Source: Hyphomicrobiaceae bacterium
GTDB taxonomy: Bacteria > Pseudomonadota > Alphaproteobacteria > Rhizobiales > Hyphomicrobiaceae
Length of the DNA stretch: 63,182 nt
Reading direction: 5' to 3'
Assembly: GCA_025359185.1 (NCBI GenBank)
Contig: JANYHF010000003.1
Location: forward strand, 1-63,182
In this document: positions 51,011 to 60,226 of the stretch, piece after piece
Numbering within the stretch: the stretch's first letter is position 1
Layout of the letters: each line of letters opens with the position of its first letter
Notes under the pieces: model-generated
The model's input: the letters and a program-made list of their open reading frames with translations, nothing else
Databases searched by the model: none
What the model was told of the DNA's origin: nothing
Translations under genes and position numbers: made by a program

Positions 51011-52600
51011 ATGAACGATCAATGGAAGACATTGGAAGAGGCTGCGCTTATGGGCCGTGCCAGCCGCCGCGATTTTGTCAAGGGCGCGGCTGCCATGGGC
51101 ATCTCGACAGCGCTCGCCAGCGGCATCATGGTCAAAGCCGGCTATGCGGCTGAACCCAAGAAGGGCGGCAAATTCCGCATCGGCATGGAAGGCGGCTCGC
51201 CTTCAGATTCGCTCGATCCGCGCACCTATGCGGACTCGGTGATGATCGGTGCCTCGCTCGCCATCATGAACTGCCTCGTTGAGTTCGACGCCGCCGGCAA
51301 CCCCACGGGCGAACTATTCGAGAGTTGGGAAGCCAAACCCGGCGCCGCCGAATGGGTGTTCAACGTCCGCAAGGGCATAAAGTTCTCGAACGGCAAGACG
51401 CTTGACGCCGAGGACTGCATCTATTCGATCCAACTGCATCGCGGCGAAACCAAGTCGCCCGCCAAAGGCATCCTGGCTCAGATCAAAGAGGTCAAGGCTC
51501 TGTCACCCACCCAGGTCGGCTTCACGCTCGAATCTGGCAACGCCGACTTCCCGGTCATTCTCGGCGACTACCATCTCGTCGTCGTCCCCAAGGATTTCAA
51601 CGATTGGTCCAAGCCGATCGGAACGGGAGCGTACACGCTTGAGAGCTTCGATCCCGGCGTACGTATCGTCCTCAAGAACCGTGGCGACTACTGGAAGCCA
51701 GGGCGCGGCAACTTCGATGTCGTCGAAATCCGCAACATTCAGGACGTCGCTGCCCGTACCGCTGCACTCCAGTCTGGCGAAATCGATGCGGCCAACCGCA
51801 TGGACCCACGCACCGTCAAGAAGCTGATGGACGATGCGAGCCTCAACATTGTCCGCACCAAGGGCACCGGCAACCGCTACTGCTTCGTCGCCCGCGTGAC
51901 CGATGCTCCTTACACCAACAAGGATCTGCGGACCGCGCTCAAATATGGTATCGACCGCGAGAAGATCATTTCGTCGGTGTTCAGCGGCTTTGCGGTTCCC
52001 GGCAATGATCATAATCTCGATGCCCTGAACCCGTTTTACAATACCGCAATGCCGCAGATTAAATACGATGCTGACAAGGCCGCCTTCCACTTCAAGAAGG
52101 CCGGCCTTGGCGCTTCGGACAAGATCGAGCTGCAGACGTCGGAAGGTGCCTGGGGTTCGGCCGTGGACTGCGCATCGCTGTATCAGGAATCGGCTAAAAA
52201 GGCTGGCATCAACATCGACGTCAAGAAGGTGTCCAGTGACGGCTATTGGGACAATGTCTGGCTCAAGGTGCCGTTCTGCGCCGTCTACTGGGGCCGCCGT
52301 CTGTCGGCAGATCAATCGTTCACGCAGGTGTTCGGCGAGAAGTCGGATTGGAACGACACGAACTGGAAGATTCCTGAGTTCCAGAAGCTTTTGGTCGAAG
52401 CCCGCGCCGAACTCGACAAAGCCAAGCGCAAGGATATGTACTGGAAGATGCAGGAGATGTTGGCTGATGACGGCGGCTTCATCAACTTCGCCGTCACCGA
52501 CTACCTCGACGGCTATTCCAAGAAGGTCATGGGTATCGAGCCGCACGCCCGCTACGACCTGAACGATGAGCGCATCGCCGAAAAGGGCTGGTTCGCCTGA
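51011..52600 (+). CDS. ABC importer substrate-binding protein (peptide/opine/nickel class), Tat-exported
   Basis: A 529-aa family 5 solute-binding protein. ATG 51011 follows GGAGAG. The twin-arginine signal ASRRDFVKGAAAMG sits at about residues 16-29, with cleavage near GYAAE, so it is exported folded by the Tat pathway. The mature domain has KGGKFRIGMEGGSPSDSLDP, FNVRKGIKFSNGKTLDAEDC and TGAYTLESFDPGVRIVLKN, standard for DppA/OppA-like proteins. It is the first gene of a complete importer with two permeases and a double ATPase. The 193 bases before it hold no gene and probably its promoter. Confidence 0.88.
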   Translation: MNDQWKTLEEAALMGRASRRDFVKGAAAMGISTALASGIMVKAGYAAEPKKGGKFRIGMEGGSPSDSLDPRTYADSVMIGASLAIMNCLVEFDAAGNPTGELFESWEAKPGAAEWVFNVRKGIKFSNGKTLDAEDCIYSIQLHRGETKSPAKGILAQIKEVKALSPTQVGFTLESGNADFPVILGDYHLVVVPKDFNDWSKPIGTGAYTLESFDPGVRIVLKNRGDYWKPGRGNFDVVEIRNIQDVAARTAALQSGEIDAANRMDPRTVKKLMDDASLNIVRTKGTGNRYCFVARVTDAPYTNKDLRTALKYGIDREKIISSVFSGFAVPGNDHNLDALNPFYNTAMPQIKYDADKAAFHFKKAGLGASDKIELQTSEGAWGSAVDCASLYQESAKKAGINIDVKKVSSDGYWDNVWLKVPFCAVYWGRRLSADQSFTQVFGEKSDWNDTNWKIPEFQKLLVEARAELDKAKRKDMYWKMQEMLADDGGFINFAVTDYLDGYSKKVMGIEPHARYDLNDERIAEKGWFA

Positions 52601-52712
52601 TAGGGCATTAACCTGCCTGACCGAAAGATCGCCTGAAACGGGCTCCCCTCCTTCATTGCGAGAGGAGTCCGTGGCAGGATTTTTCACAGCGTGTATTAAC
52701 TCCAGGTTGCCC

Positions 52713-52830
52713 GCTCCACCCCCATCCTGTCCTTCCCCCCTCAAGGGGGAAGGGACGATTGAATGGCTCTATCGATTCAAGCGTCTCCTCCCCCTTGTGG
52801 GGGGAGGAACAAGATGGGGGTAGGGCGGGA
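52713..52830. repeat. Composite palindromic repeat (BIME-like) inside the ABC operon
   Basis: CCTTCCCCC/GGGGGAAGG (52731-52753) and CCTCCCCC/GGGGGAGG (around 52787-52807) hairpins are flanked by outer inverted arms (CCACCCCCATC and GATGGGGGTAG) and enclose TTGAAT/ATTCAA. It has the same organisation as 19757-19881. It lies in the 301-base gap between the binding-protein gene and the first permease and may lower expression of the distal genes. Confidence 0.7.
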
Positions 52831-52901
52831 AGGCGCCTCTAGGGACGCCAGATTTTCTTATTCGGTGTTTGTGTTTACGCGCGTTCTTCGAGGACGGCTC
52901 G

Positions 52902-53858
52902 ATGTTGAGAATTATTGCGGTTCGAGTTGTGCTTGGCCTCTTGACGCTTCTGGGCGTCAGTATCCTGATTTTTGCCGCCACCGAGATTCTACCAGGCGAC
53001 GTATGCACCGCTATCCAGGGCCAGGGCGCAACGCCCGACACCTTGCGCGTCTGCCGGATCGAACTTGGGCTAGACCGTCCCAGCTACGTTCGCTACACGG
53101 AATGGTTCTTCAATGCGCTGCATGGGGATTTTGGCCTGTCCCTCACCAACAAGCGCGATATCCTGAAATCCATCTCGCCAAAGTTCGTCAACACCCTCTT
53201 CCTCGCGGGCTATGCCGCGCTGATTGCCGTGCCGCTCGCCGTTGGCTTGGGCATTCTCGCCGCTATCAATGAGGGCAAATGGATCGACAAGGTCGCCAAC
53301 ATTGTCTCGCTGGCAGCCATCTCGGTGCCCGAATTCTTTATCGGCTATCTGTTCATTCTGTTCCTGGCGGTTCGTAATCACTGGTTCCCGTCACTTTCGA
53401 CTGTGTTCTCCGATATGTCCTTCGGTGAGCGCGTTTACGTTACGGCTTTGCCTGCGGTGACCCTCACGCTGCTTGTCACCGCGCATATGTTGCGTATGAC
53501 CCGATCCTCCGTGCTCGCCATCATGTCCCAACCCTATATCGAGATGGCCTTCCTCAAAGGTCTCGCGCGGGCTCGCGTGATCATGGTTCACGCATTGCCG
53601 AATGCGGCGGCGCCGATCATAACCGTGATTGCGCTCAATCTGGCCTATCTCGTTGTGGGCGTTGTGGTGATCGAGCGGGTGTTCACCTATCCGGGCGTTG
53701 GCGCGTTCATGATCGACGGCGTCAGCAAACGCGATCTGCCGGTTGTGCAGGCCGGTGGGCTGGTGTTCGCCGGTGCCTTCGTCCTTCTAAATACGGTCGC
53801 CGACGTTTTGGGCGTACTCGTCAATCCCCGGTTGCGCCGGGCCAAAACGGGGACATAG
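52902..53858 (+). CDS. ABC importer permease (DppB-like)
   Basis: A 318-aa inner-membrane permease with about six helices. The start MLRIIAVRVVLGLLTLLGVS and GDVCTAIQGQGATPDTLRVC (the variable periplasmic loop) are typical of DppB. The EAA loop is EMAFLKGLARARVIMVHALP, which contacts the ATPase. ATG 52902 is used; the ORF extends upstream into the palindromic repeat. The next gene starts directly at the following base. Confidence 0.88.
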   Translation: MLRIIAVRVVLGLLTLLGVSILIFAATEILPGDVCTAIQGQGATPDTLRVCRIELGLDRPSYVRYTEWFFNALHGDFGLSLTNKRDILKSISPKFVNTLFLAGYAALIAVPLAVGLGILAAINEGKWIDKVANIVSLAAISVPEFFIGYLFILFLAVRNHWFPSLSTVFSDMSFGERVYVTALPAVTLTLLVTAHMLRMTRSSVLAIMSQPYIEMAFLKGLARARVIMVHALPNAAAPIITVIALNLAYLVVGVVVIERVFTYPGVGAFMIDGVSKRDLPVVQAGGLVFAGAFVLLNTVADVLGVLVNPRLRRAKTGT

Positions 53859-54692
53859 ATGATCAACCGCCGCTATTGGCCAACCGTGACAGCCTGGATC
53901 GGAGCGGCAATCGTCGCAGCCTTCATCGTCATCGCGATCTTTGCGCCATGGATCGCACCGTTTGGCGAGAGCCAGTCGGTCGGCGAAACTTGGCAGCCAT
54001 CGACCAACACATATTGGCTGGGCACTGACAATATCGGCCGGGATATTCTCTCGCGCGTGATCTATGGCGCGCGGACCACCATTGGCGTGGCTCTCGTCAC
54101 CACCGTTCTCTCGTTCATGATCGGCATCACCACAGGGTTGCTCGCAGCTGTGGGTGGCCCGGCGATCGACCAGGTGCTGTCGCGCCTCGTCGACGTCATT
54201 CTCTCCATCCCCTTGCTGATCTTTGCCCTGATCATCCTCTCCATGATGGGGTCGTCGCTGATCACGCTGGTGCTGACCATCGCCGTGCTGGATTCTACGC
54301 GCGTCTTCCGCTTGGCGCGTTCGGTTGCGCAGAACATCGTCGTGCTCGAATATGTGGAAGCGGCCCGGTTGCGTGGCGAAGGCCTGCCCTGGATCATCTT
54401 TCGCGAGATCCTGCCGAACGCGCTGCCGCCTATGATCTCGGAATTCGGCCTGCGCTTTTGCTTCAACTTCCTGTTTGTCGCTGGCCTCAGCTTTCTTGGC
54501 CTTGGCATCCAGCCGCCACTGGCCGACTGGGGTGGCATGGTGCGCGAAAATGGGGGTGCAGTGTTCGGGGGCAAAGCGGCGCCCCTGTGGCCCGCACTCG
54601 CCATCGCCCTGATGACCGTCGGCGTCAATCTCGTTGTCGACTGGATCCTTTCGATGAACGCGCGCCCCTCCGGCGCTTCGGCGGAGATGTAG
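53859..54692 (+). CDS. ABC importer permease (DppC-like)
   Basis: A 277-aa permease with about five or six helices. YWLGTDNIGRDILSRVIYGA is the DppC N-terminal signature, and EYVEAARLRGEGLPWIIFRE with ILPNALPP is the EAA loop. It starts at the base after the previous stop. With the DppB-like subunit it forms the translocation pore. Confidence 0.9.
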   Translation: MINRRYWPTVTAWIGAAIVAAFIVIAIFAPWIAPFGESQSVGETWQPSTNTYWLGTDNIGRDILSRVIYGARTTIGVALVTTVLSFMIGITTGLLAAVGGPAIDQVLSRLVDVILSIPLLIFALIILSMMGSSLITLVLTIAVLDSTRVFRLARSVAQNIVVLEYVEAARLRGEGLPWIIFREILPNALPPMISEFGLRFCFNFLFVAGLSFLGLGIQPPLADWGGMVRENGGAVFGGKAAPLWPALAIALMTVGVNLVVDWILSMNARPSGASAEM

Positions 54693-54696
54693 GGCG

Positions 54697-56310
54697 GTGG
54701 CCAAAGCGATCCTCAAAATCACCAACTTGCGCGTCGAGTCCATCAACGGCACGGTGCTGGTCGAGAACACGTCACTCGAATTGAAACCAGGCGAAGTGCT
54801 TGGCCTGATCGGCGAAAGCGGCGCGGGCAAATCCACGATCGGTCTCGCCTCGATGTTCTACGCGCGGGCCGGCTGCCGCATTACGGGCGGTACGATTGAA
54901 ATCGACGGCCAGAGCATCGGCGATCTCTCGGCCGACGGCCGCCGCGATTTACGCGGCAAACGCATCGCCTACATCGCGCAAAGTGCCGCCGCCTCGTTCA
55001 ACCCTGCGCACACGATTCTCGATCAGGTCTGCGAAATGCCCGTCATCCACGGGCTGATGACCCGGGCCGAAGCCAAGGCCTGGGCGCTGGAGCTGTTCAA
55101 AGCGCTCGACCTGCCAAAACCCGAGACCTTCGGCAACCGGTACCCGCACGAAGTCTCCGGCGGCCAGCTGCAACGCGCCATGACAGCCATGGCCATGAGC
55201 TGCAAACCCGCCATCCTCGTCTTCGACGAACCGACCACGGCGCTCGACGTCACGACCCAGATCGAAGTGCTGGTGCTCATCAAGAAACTGATCCGCGATT
55301 TCAACACCGCTGCGCTTTACATCACACATGACCTCGCCGTGGTCGCCCAGGTCGCCGACCGCATCATGGTTCTGCGCCACGGCAAGATGATGGAACTGGG
55401 CGATGCCAAACAGATCTTGACGGCGCCAACCACCGAGTACGCCCGGGCGCTCGTGACGGAGCGCGCGGCTTCTGACAAGCTGTCAGTCGCCGTCGCGCCC
55501 GCAAAACGCCAGCCCTTGCTGGATGTGCAAAATGCGATGGGCGTCTATCACAAGTTCGTTGCCGTCAACAACGTCTCGATCTCAGTTGCTCAGGGCGAAA
55601 CTGTGGCTGTGGTCGGCGAATCCGGATCGGGCAAGAGTTCGCTGGCCCGGCTGATCATCGGTTTGCTGCCGCGCAAGGCTGGCACAGTGACCTTTGGGGG
55701 GCGGGAGCTGTCGCCTGCGCTCAAACAGCGGAGCAAGGATGATCTGCGTCGCATCCAGTTCATCTATCAGCAACCGGACGTCGCGCTCAACCCGCGCCAG
55801 ACCATCGGCAACGTGATCGGCCGGCCGATTGAGTTCTATTTCGGCACGCCCAGGGCCGAGGTGAAGCAGCGCGTCGCCAAGCTGCTGACCCAAGTGGGCC
55901 TGCCCGAGGACTACGCCAAGCGCCTCACCACGGCGCTGTCGGGCGGCCAGAAGCAGCGCATCTGTATCGCGCGCGCGCTCGCCGCCGAACCTGATCTCAT
56001 CATCTGCGACGAGCCCACATCGGCGCTCGATCAGTTGGTGGCCGAGGACATCCTAAAGCTCCTCAAGAAGCTGCAGGACGACCTTGGCGTGTCCTATCTG
56101 TTCATCACCCACGACCTCGGCATCGTCCGGCGGATTGCGCATCGGACCGCCGTTATGCTGCGCGGCCAGATCGTCGCCGAAGGCACCACGCCGCAGATCT
56201 TTGCGCCGCCCTACCATCCCTACACGGAGCGGCTAATCAGCTCCGTGCCGGAAATGCGCGTCGATTGGCTCGACGAAGTGCTGGCCCGCCGTAGACGCGC
56301 GCAAGTTTAG
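54697..56310 (+). CDS. Double ABC ATPase (DppD-DppF fusion type)
   Basis: A 537-aa protein with two complete nucleotide-binding domains. Domain 1 has Walker A GESGAGKST (residues 39-47), signature VSGGQLQRAM and Walker B ILVFDEP. Domain 2 has Walker A GESGSGKSS, signature LSGGQKQRIC and Walker B LIICDEP. The C-terminus keeps the PYHPYTERLISSVPE motif of oligopeptide ATPases. One chain can therefore energise the two-permease importer. The start is GTG 54697, four bases after the permease stop. It ends convergent with, and overlapping by four bases, the dehydrogenase beta gene. Confidence 0.9.
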   Translation: MAKAILKITNLRVESINGTVLVENTSLELKPGEVLGLIGESGAGKSTIGLASMFYARAGCRITGGTIEIDGQSIGDLSADGRRDLRGKRIAYIAQSAAASFNPAHTILDQVCEMPVIHGLMTRAEAKAWALELFKALDLPKPETFGNRYPHEVSGGQLQRAMTAMAMSCKPAILVFDEPTTALDVTTQIEVLVLIKKLIRDFNTAALYITHDLAVVAQVADRIMVLRHGKMMELGDAKQILTAPTTEYARALVTERAASDKLSVAVAPAKRQPLLDVQNAMGVYHKFVAVNNVSISVAQGETVAVVGESGSGKSSLARLIIGLLPRKAGTVTFGGRELSPALKQRSKDDLRRIQFIYQQPDVALNPRQTIGNVIGRPIEFYFGTPRAEVKQRVAKLLTQVGLPEDYAKRLTTALSGGQKQRICIARALAAEPDLIICDEPTSALDQLVAEDILKLLKKLQDDLGVSYLFITHDLGIVRRIAHRTAVMLRGQIVAEGTTPQIFAPPYHPYTERLISSVPEMRVDWLDEVLARRRRAQV

Positions 56311-57335
56311 TGCAAATTTTCCCGCGAGCCGTCGAACAGGCTCTTGACCGCGGCCTCGATCTTGGAGGGCAGCGGCACGTAGTGGCGCTCCAGGCTGGGC
56401 GCGAACGGCACCGGCGAATGGGGCGGCGTGATCTTCAAGATCGGCGCTTTCAGGTGATAGAACGCCTTTTCCGCGATCATACTTGAGATATCCGCGGCCA
56501 TGCCACAGCGCGGATAGGCCTCGTCGGCAATGACCACACGGCCGGTACGTTTGACCGCCTCGATGATGGTATCCTCATCCAGCGGCGAGGTGGTGCGCGG
56601 ATCAATGACGGTGACCTCGATCTTGTGTAGCAGCCGCAGCCGCTCGGCCGCTCTTTTTGCAATGCGGACCATACGGCCGAAAGCCACGATGGTCGCGTCC
56701 TTACCCTCGAATGGCACCGAGGCCTCGCCGAACGGGATGGTGTACGACCCATCGGGCACTTCGCCCATGTCGTCATACATCAGTTTGTTTTCGAGGAAGA
56801 TCACCGGATCATCATCACGGATGGCTTCGATCAGCAGACCCTTGGCGTCGTAGGGCGTCGAGGGAATGACCACCTTCAATCCCGGAATGTGCGTGAACAG
56901 AGGATAGAGCGCCTGGCTATGCTGGCTGGCCGAGCCCGAGCCCGCGCCATAGGTCGCCCGAATGACCAGCGGCGTTTTGGTTTTGCCGCCGAACATATAG
57001 CGGAATTTTGCCGCTTGATTGATGATCTGATCAAAGCAGACGCCAAGAAAATCAACGAACATCAACTCCGTCACCGGCCTGAGGCCCGTGATCGCCGCGC
57101 CTGCCGCCGCGCCGATGAAGGCGCTTTCGGTAATCGGCGTGTCGAGAATGCGGCTGCGCCCGAACTCGCCCAAGATGCCTTTGGTGACCCCAAAAGCCCC
57201 ACCCCAGGCGTCCTGATCGCCACTGGCACCTGCACCTCCCGTCACATCTTCGCCGATGACGACAACGCGCGGATCACGCCGCATCTCTTGGCGCAGACCC
57301 TCATTCAGAGCCTGCCGGAACGATTTACGCGACAT
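56307..57335 (-). CDS. 2-oxoacid dehydrogenase E1 component, beta subunit
   Basis: A 342-aa transketolase-like beta subunit (acetoin or pyruvate dehydrogenase type). It contains FRQALNEGLRQEMRRDPRVV, GEDVTGGAG, ESAFIGAAAGAAITGLRPVT with EL (TPP-contact Glu), GAGSGSASQHSQALYPLFTH and VVIADEAYPRCGMAADISSM. With the alpha subunit it decarboxylates a 2-oxoacid on TPP and hands the acyl group to an E2, which is not encoded nearby. It follows alpha by 11 bases in the same operon. Confidence 0.88.
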   Translation of the reverse strand: MSRKSFRQALNEGLRQEMRRDPRVVVIGEDVTGGAGASGDQDAWGGAFGVTKGILGEFGRSRILDTPITESAFIGAAAGAAITGLRPVTELMFVDFLGVCFDQIINQAAKFRYMFGGKTKTPLVIRATYGAGSGSASQHSQALYPLFTHIPGLKVVIPSTPYDAKGLLIEAIRDDDPVIFLENKLMYDDMGEVPDGSYTIPFGEASVPFEGKDATIVAFGRMVRIAKRAAERLRLLHKIEVTVIDPRTTSPLDEDTIIEAVKRTGRVVIADEAYPRCGMAADISSMIAEKAFYHLKAPILKITPPHSPVPFAPSLERHYVPLPSKIEAAVKSLFDGSRENLH

Positions 57336-57346
57336 ATGGGACTTCC

Positions 57347-58429
57347 TCAGGCGTAGCGGACATAAACGTCCGTGGAGAGCTCACTGGCGTCGGGCGATGG
57401 TGCCGCGCGCGCCGCTGCCACCGCTGCATCAATGATGCCAGCGACCTCGGCATCCACCGCATCGAGACGCTGCGCGTCCAAGAGGCCTGCGCCCAGTACC
57501 TTGGCGCGAAAGATCTTCAGGCAATCCTGCTGCTGGCGCATCGCGTCCTTCTCCTCGGCGCTGCGATAGAGATCGGGATCGCCCGCATAGTGGCCGTAGT
57601 AGCGGGGCGCCTTGGTGTGCAGAAAATACGGGCCTTTGCCCGAGCGGGCGTGCGCAATGGCGGTGCGCGCCGCGTCATGCACGGCAAAGAAATCGGTGCC
57701 ATCAACGCTCTGGCCGGGCATTCCGTAAGCGGTCGCCCGGGCCATGATGTCGCCCGCCAGCGCAAATTCGCTCGATGTTGCTTCGCCGACGCCGTTGTCT
57801 TCGCAAACGAATACGGCGGGCAGCTTCCAGACCATGGCGAGGTTAAAGCTCTCAGCCGTTGTGCCCTGGTTGAAAGCACCATCGCCGAAAAATGCCAGCG
57901 CGATCCCGCCGGTCGCCAGCGTCTTGGCCGTCAGGGCTGCGCCGCACACCAACGGCGGCCCGCCGCCAACTATGCCATTGGCGCCCAGCATCCCGTGGTC
58001 GAGATCGGCGATGTGCATCGAGCCGCCCTTGCCCCGGCAGGTGCCGGTGGCGCGCCCGAAGATCTCCGCCATCATGCCATCGATGCCGACGCCCTTGGCA
58101 ATCGCGTGCCCGTGACCACGGTGCGTCGAGGATATGAAATCGCGGTCGGTGAGGTGCATACATACGCCGGTGGCTGAAGCCTCTTGCCCCGCATAGAGAT
58201 GCACCGTGCCGGGCACATCGCCCGTATCCACTTCCTGCGCCAGCCGATCTTCGAAGGTGCGGATGAGGCGCATAGTGCGATAGGCTTGGATCAACTCCTG
58301 GCGCGGCAGCTGCATCCCGTGACGATCGAAAAGGATATCGCCCTGTGTCAGCCCGGCCGAGTCATCGGACTGCTGGGAGCCCATTCCGCCAGGGCCGTGC
58401 TGTTCGTCGTTTGCCAAGAGACGCCTCAC
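57347..58429 (-). CDS. 2-oxoacid dehydrogenase E1 component, alpha subunit
   Basis: A 360-aa TPP-binding alpha subunit. It contains YRTMRLIRTFEDRLAQEVDT, VHLYAGQEASATGVCMHL, STHRGHGHAIAKG, CRGKGGSMHIADL and the TPP motif GDGAFNQG with NLAMVWKLPAVFVCEDN. The phosphorylation-loop region reads HTKAPRYYGHYAGDP, which fits acetoin-dehydrogenase-like enzymes better than mammalian-type PDH. The first 38 residues are polar and may not all be translated (M39 is an alternative start). Substrate not certain: acetoin, pyruvate or a branched 2-oxoacid. Confidence 0.88.
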   Translation of the reverse strand: MRRLLANDEQHGPGGMGSQQSDDSAGLTQGDILFDRHGMQLPRQELIQAYRTMRLIRTFEDRLAQEVDTGDVPGTVHLYAGQEASATGVCMHLTDRDFISSTHRGHGHAIAKGVGIDGMMAEIFGRATGTCRGKGGSMHIADLDHGMLGANGIVGGGPPLVCGAALTAKTLATGGIALAFFGDGAFNQGTTAESFNLAMVWKLPAVFVCEDNGVGEATSSEFALAGDIMARATAYGMPGQSVDGTDFFAVHDAARTAIAHARSGKGPYFLHTKAPRYYGHYAGDPDLYRSAEEKDAMRQQQDCLKIFRAKVLGAGLLDAQRLDAVDAEVAGIIDAAVAAARAAPSPDASELSTDVYVRYA

Positions 58430-58612
58430 TCTGAGATACCTGATCGCCGGAGGGCTAAGTTCGCAACATCCGGTTCAATCCATATTCGCATATTGGTTTC
58501 ATATGCACGAGCAATGCCAGACACTGGTTACTCAATCCAGGATATTGATAAGTGCCAGTAGCGGCATTCTCGACTGCCTGCGCAGGCTTGCCACGGTGAA
58601 GGAGTTTGGTGA

Positions 58613-60160
58613 ATGACCAACAATGTAACGCCCGCTGAGACCGTCGCTGGACTGCTGGCGGGCGGGGCGAATGAGGCCGCCGCCATCCGGTCCCCAGGCC
58701 ATCCCGCCATGACATTTGCCAGTCTACGGACGGCGGCGTGGACGATGGCCAATGCCCTATGTGCCCGCGGAATTGCTCAATCTGACGCGATTGCGCTGTT
58801 GTTACCGAACGGACATGAAATGGCCGTGACGTTTCTGGGAACCACGCTGGCGGCCATCGCGGCGCCGCTGAATCCGGCCTATACGCTGGAAGAACTGGAT
58901 TTCTATCTGGGCGATCTCAACGCCAAGGCGGTGATCGTGCTGGAGGGCGAATCCGGCCCCATTTTGCCAGCCGCAGCCGCTCGTCACATTCCCGTGATCA
59001 GATTGACGGCACGCACCCTCCAGTTCGCCGATGCCCTTCCTAATCCCAAATCCCTAGTCCCTAATCCCTCTTCTACTTTGCCAACCCCGGACACTCCCGC
59101 CCTCATCCTGCACACTTCTGGCACCACCTCGCGGCCCAAGCAGGTGCCCCTGACACATCGCAATCTGGCAGCCTCAGCCCACGCAATAGCCAAGGTCTTG
59201 CAACTGGGCCCACACGACGTTGGTCTCAACCTGATGCCCCTGTTTCATATCCACGGGCTGATCGCGTCCCTGCTCGCGCCTCTGTCGGCGGGCGGCGCGG
59301 TGATCTGCACGCCCGGGTTCAACGCGCTGAAGGTGATGGGTTGGCTCAACACCGAGAGGCCGACTTGGTACTCGGCCGTGCCGACCATGCATCAGGCGAT
59401 CCTGGAACGCGCCCAGCGCCAGCCGGACGCCGCGCGGGCGGCAAGTTTGCGCTTCATCCGCTCAAGCTCCGCCTCGCTGCCGCCGCAGGTGTTTGCAGCG
59501 CTCAAGGACTGCTTTGGCTGCCCCGTCATCGAAGCCTATGGCATGACCGAAGCAAGCCACCAGATGACGTCCAATCCGTTGCCGGCAGGCCAACAGCGAC
59601 CCGGCTCGGTGGGACTGCCGGCTGGTCCCGAGGTGCAGGTCGCAAGCCCCGAAGGCCGTTGGCTCGCCACGGGCCTCGAAGGCGAGATCGTCATTCGCGG
59701 TGTAAGCGTTACGGGCGGCTACGTTTCCAACCCCAAGGCCAATGCCGAAGCCTTTTTCGATGCCGGCGACGGCGGCGGGCCCTGGTTCCGCACCGGCGAT
59801 CTCGGCGTGTTCGACGTGGAAGGCTACCTCACCATCAGCGGCCGCCTCAAGGAACTGATCAACCGGGGTGGGGAGAAAATCGCCCCGCGCGAGGTCGACG
59901 AGGTGCTGCTGGACCACGCCGCCGTGGCGCAGGCCGTCACCTTCGCCGTGCCGCACGCCAAGCTCGGTGAGGACGTCGCTGCCGCCGTCGTGCTTAAGGA
60001 GGGCGCGGTGGCGACGGAGGACGCGTTACGCACCTACACAGCGGGCCGCCTCGCCGCATTCAAGGTCCCCCGTCGAATTATCATCCTCGCCGAGATCCCC
60101 AAAGGCGCGACGGGCAAAGTGCAACGTATCGGCCTGGCGCAGAAATTGGGGTTGGGGTGA
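58613..60160 (+). CDS. Acyl-CoA synthetase, oxalate-CoA-ligase-like (AAE3/Pcs60 type)
   Basis: A 515-aa ANL-superfamily ligase. The AMP-binding P-loop is ILHTSGTTSRPKQVPLTHRN (about residues 165-184); MPLFHIHGLIASLL, TWYSAVPTMHQAIL and EAYGMTEASHQM are blocks shared with oxalate-CoA ligases. The hinge has YLTISGRLKELINRGGEKI and the catalytic Lys is in PKGATGKVQR. It activates a carboxylate as acyl-AMP and transfers it to CoA; oxalate is the best guess from the motifs. Residues 142-158 (LPNPKSLVPNPSS) come from a dispersed low-complexity DNA repeat and form an extra surface loop just before the P-loop. Confidence 0.82.
   Translation: MTNNVTPAETVAGLLAGGANEAAAIRSPGHPAMTFASLRTAAWTMANALCARGIAQSDAIALLLPNGHEMAVTFLGTTLAAIAAPLNPAYTLEELDFYLGDLNAKAVIVLEGESGPILPAAAARHIPVIRLTARTLQFADALPNPKSLVPNPSSTLPTPDTPALILHTSGTTSRPKQVPLTHRNLAASAHAIAKVLQLGPHDVGLNLMPLFHIHGLIASLLAPLSAGGAVICTPGFNALKVMGWLNTERPTWYSAVPTMHQAILERAQRQPDAARAASLRFIRSSSASLPPQVFAALKDCFGCPVIEAYGMTEASHQMTSNPLPAGQQRPGSVGLPAGPEVQVASPEGRWLATGLEGEIVIRGVSVTGGYVSNPKANAEAFFDAGDGGGPWFRTGDLGVFDVEGYLTISGRLKELINRGGEKIAPREVDEVLLDHAAVAQAVTFAVPHAKLGEDVAAAVVLKEGAVATEDALRTYTAGRLAAFKVPRRIIILAEIPKGATGKVQRIGLAQKLGLG
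59039..59070 (-). repeat. TAATCCC/TAGTCCC low-complexity repeat inside the ligase gene
   Basis: Four imperfect copies of a 7-8-base unit (CCTAATCCCAAATCCCTAGT and onward) lie in frame in the acyl-CoA synthetase gene. They are the reverse orientation of the repeat at 12373-12404 and related to the stem after tuf. The unit encodes PNP/LVP-like residues, so the reading frame is not broken. Confidence 0.7.
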
Positions 60161-60226
60161 GAAGTCCCAAAGTGTGGCCGCATGGGCACTTGAGCGGCGG
60201 GGGCTGGCTGGTTTAACCAGGACCAT

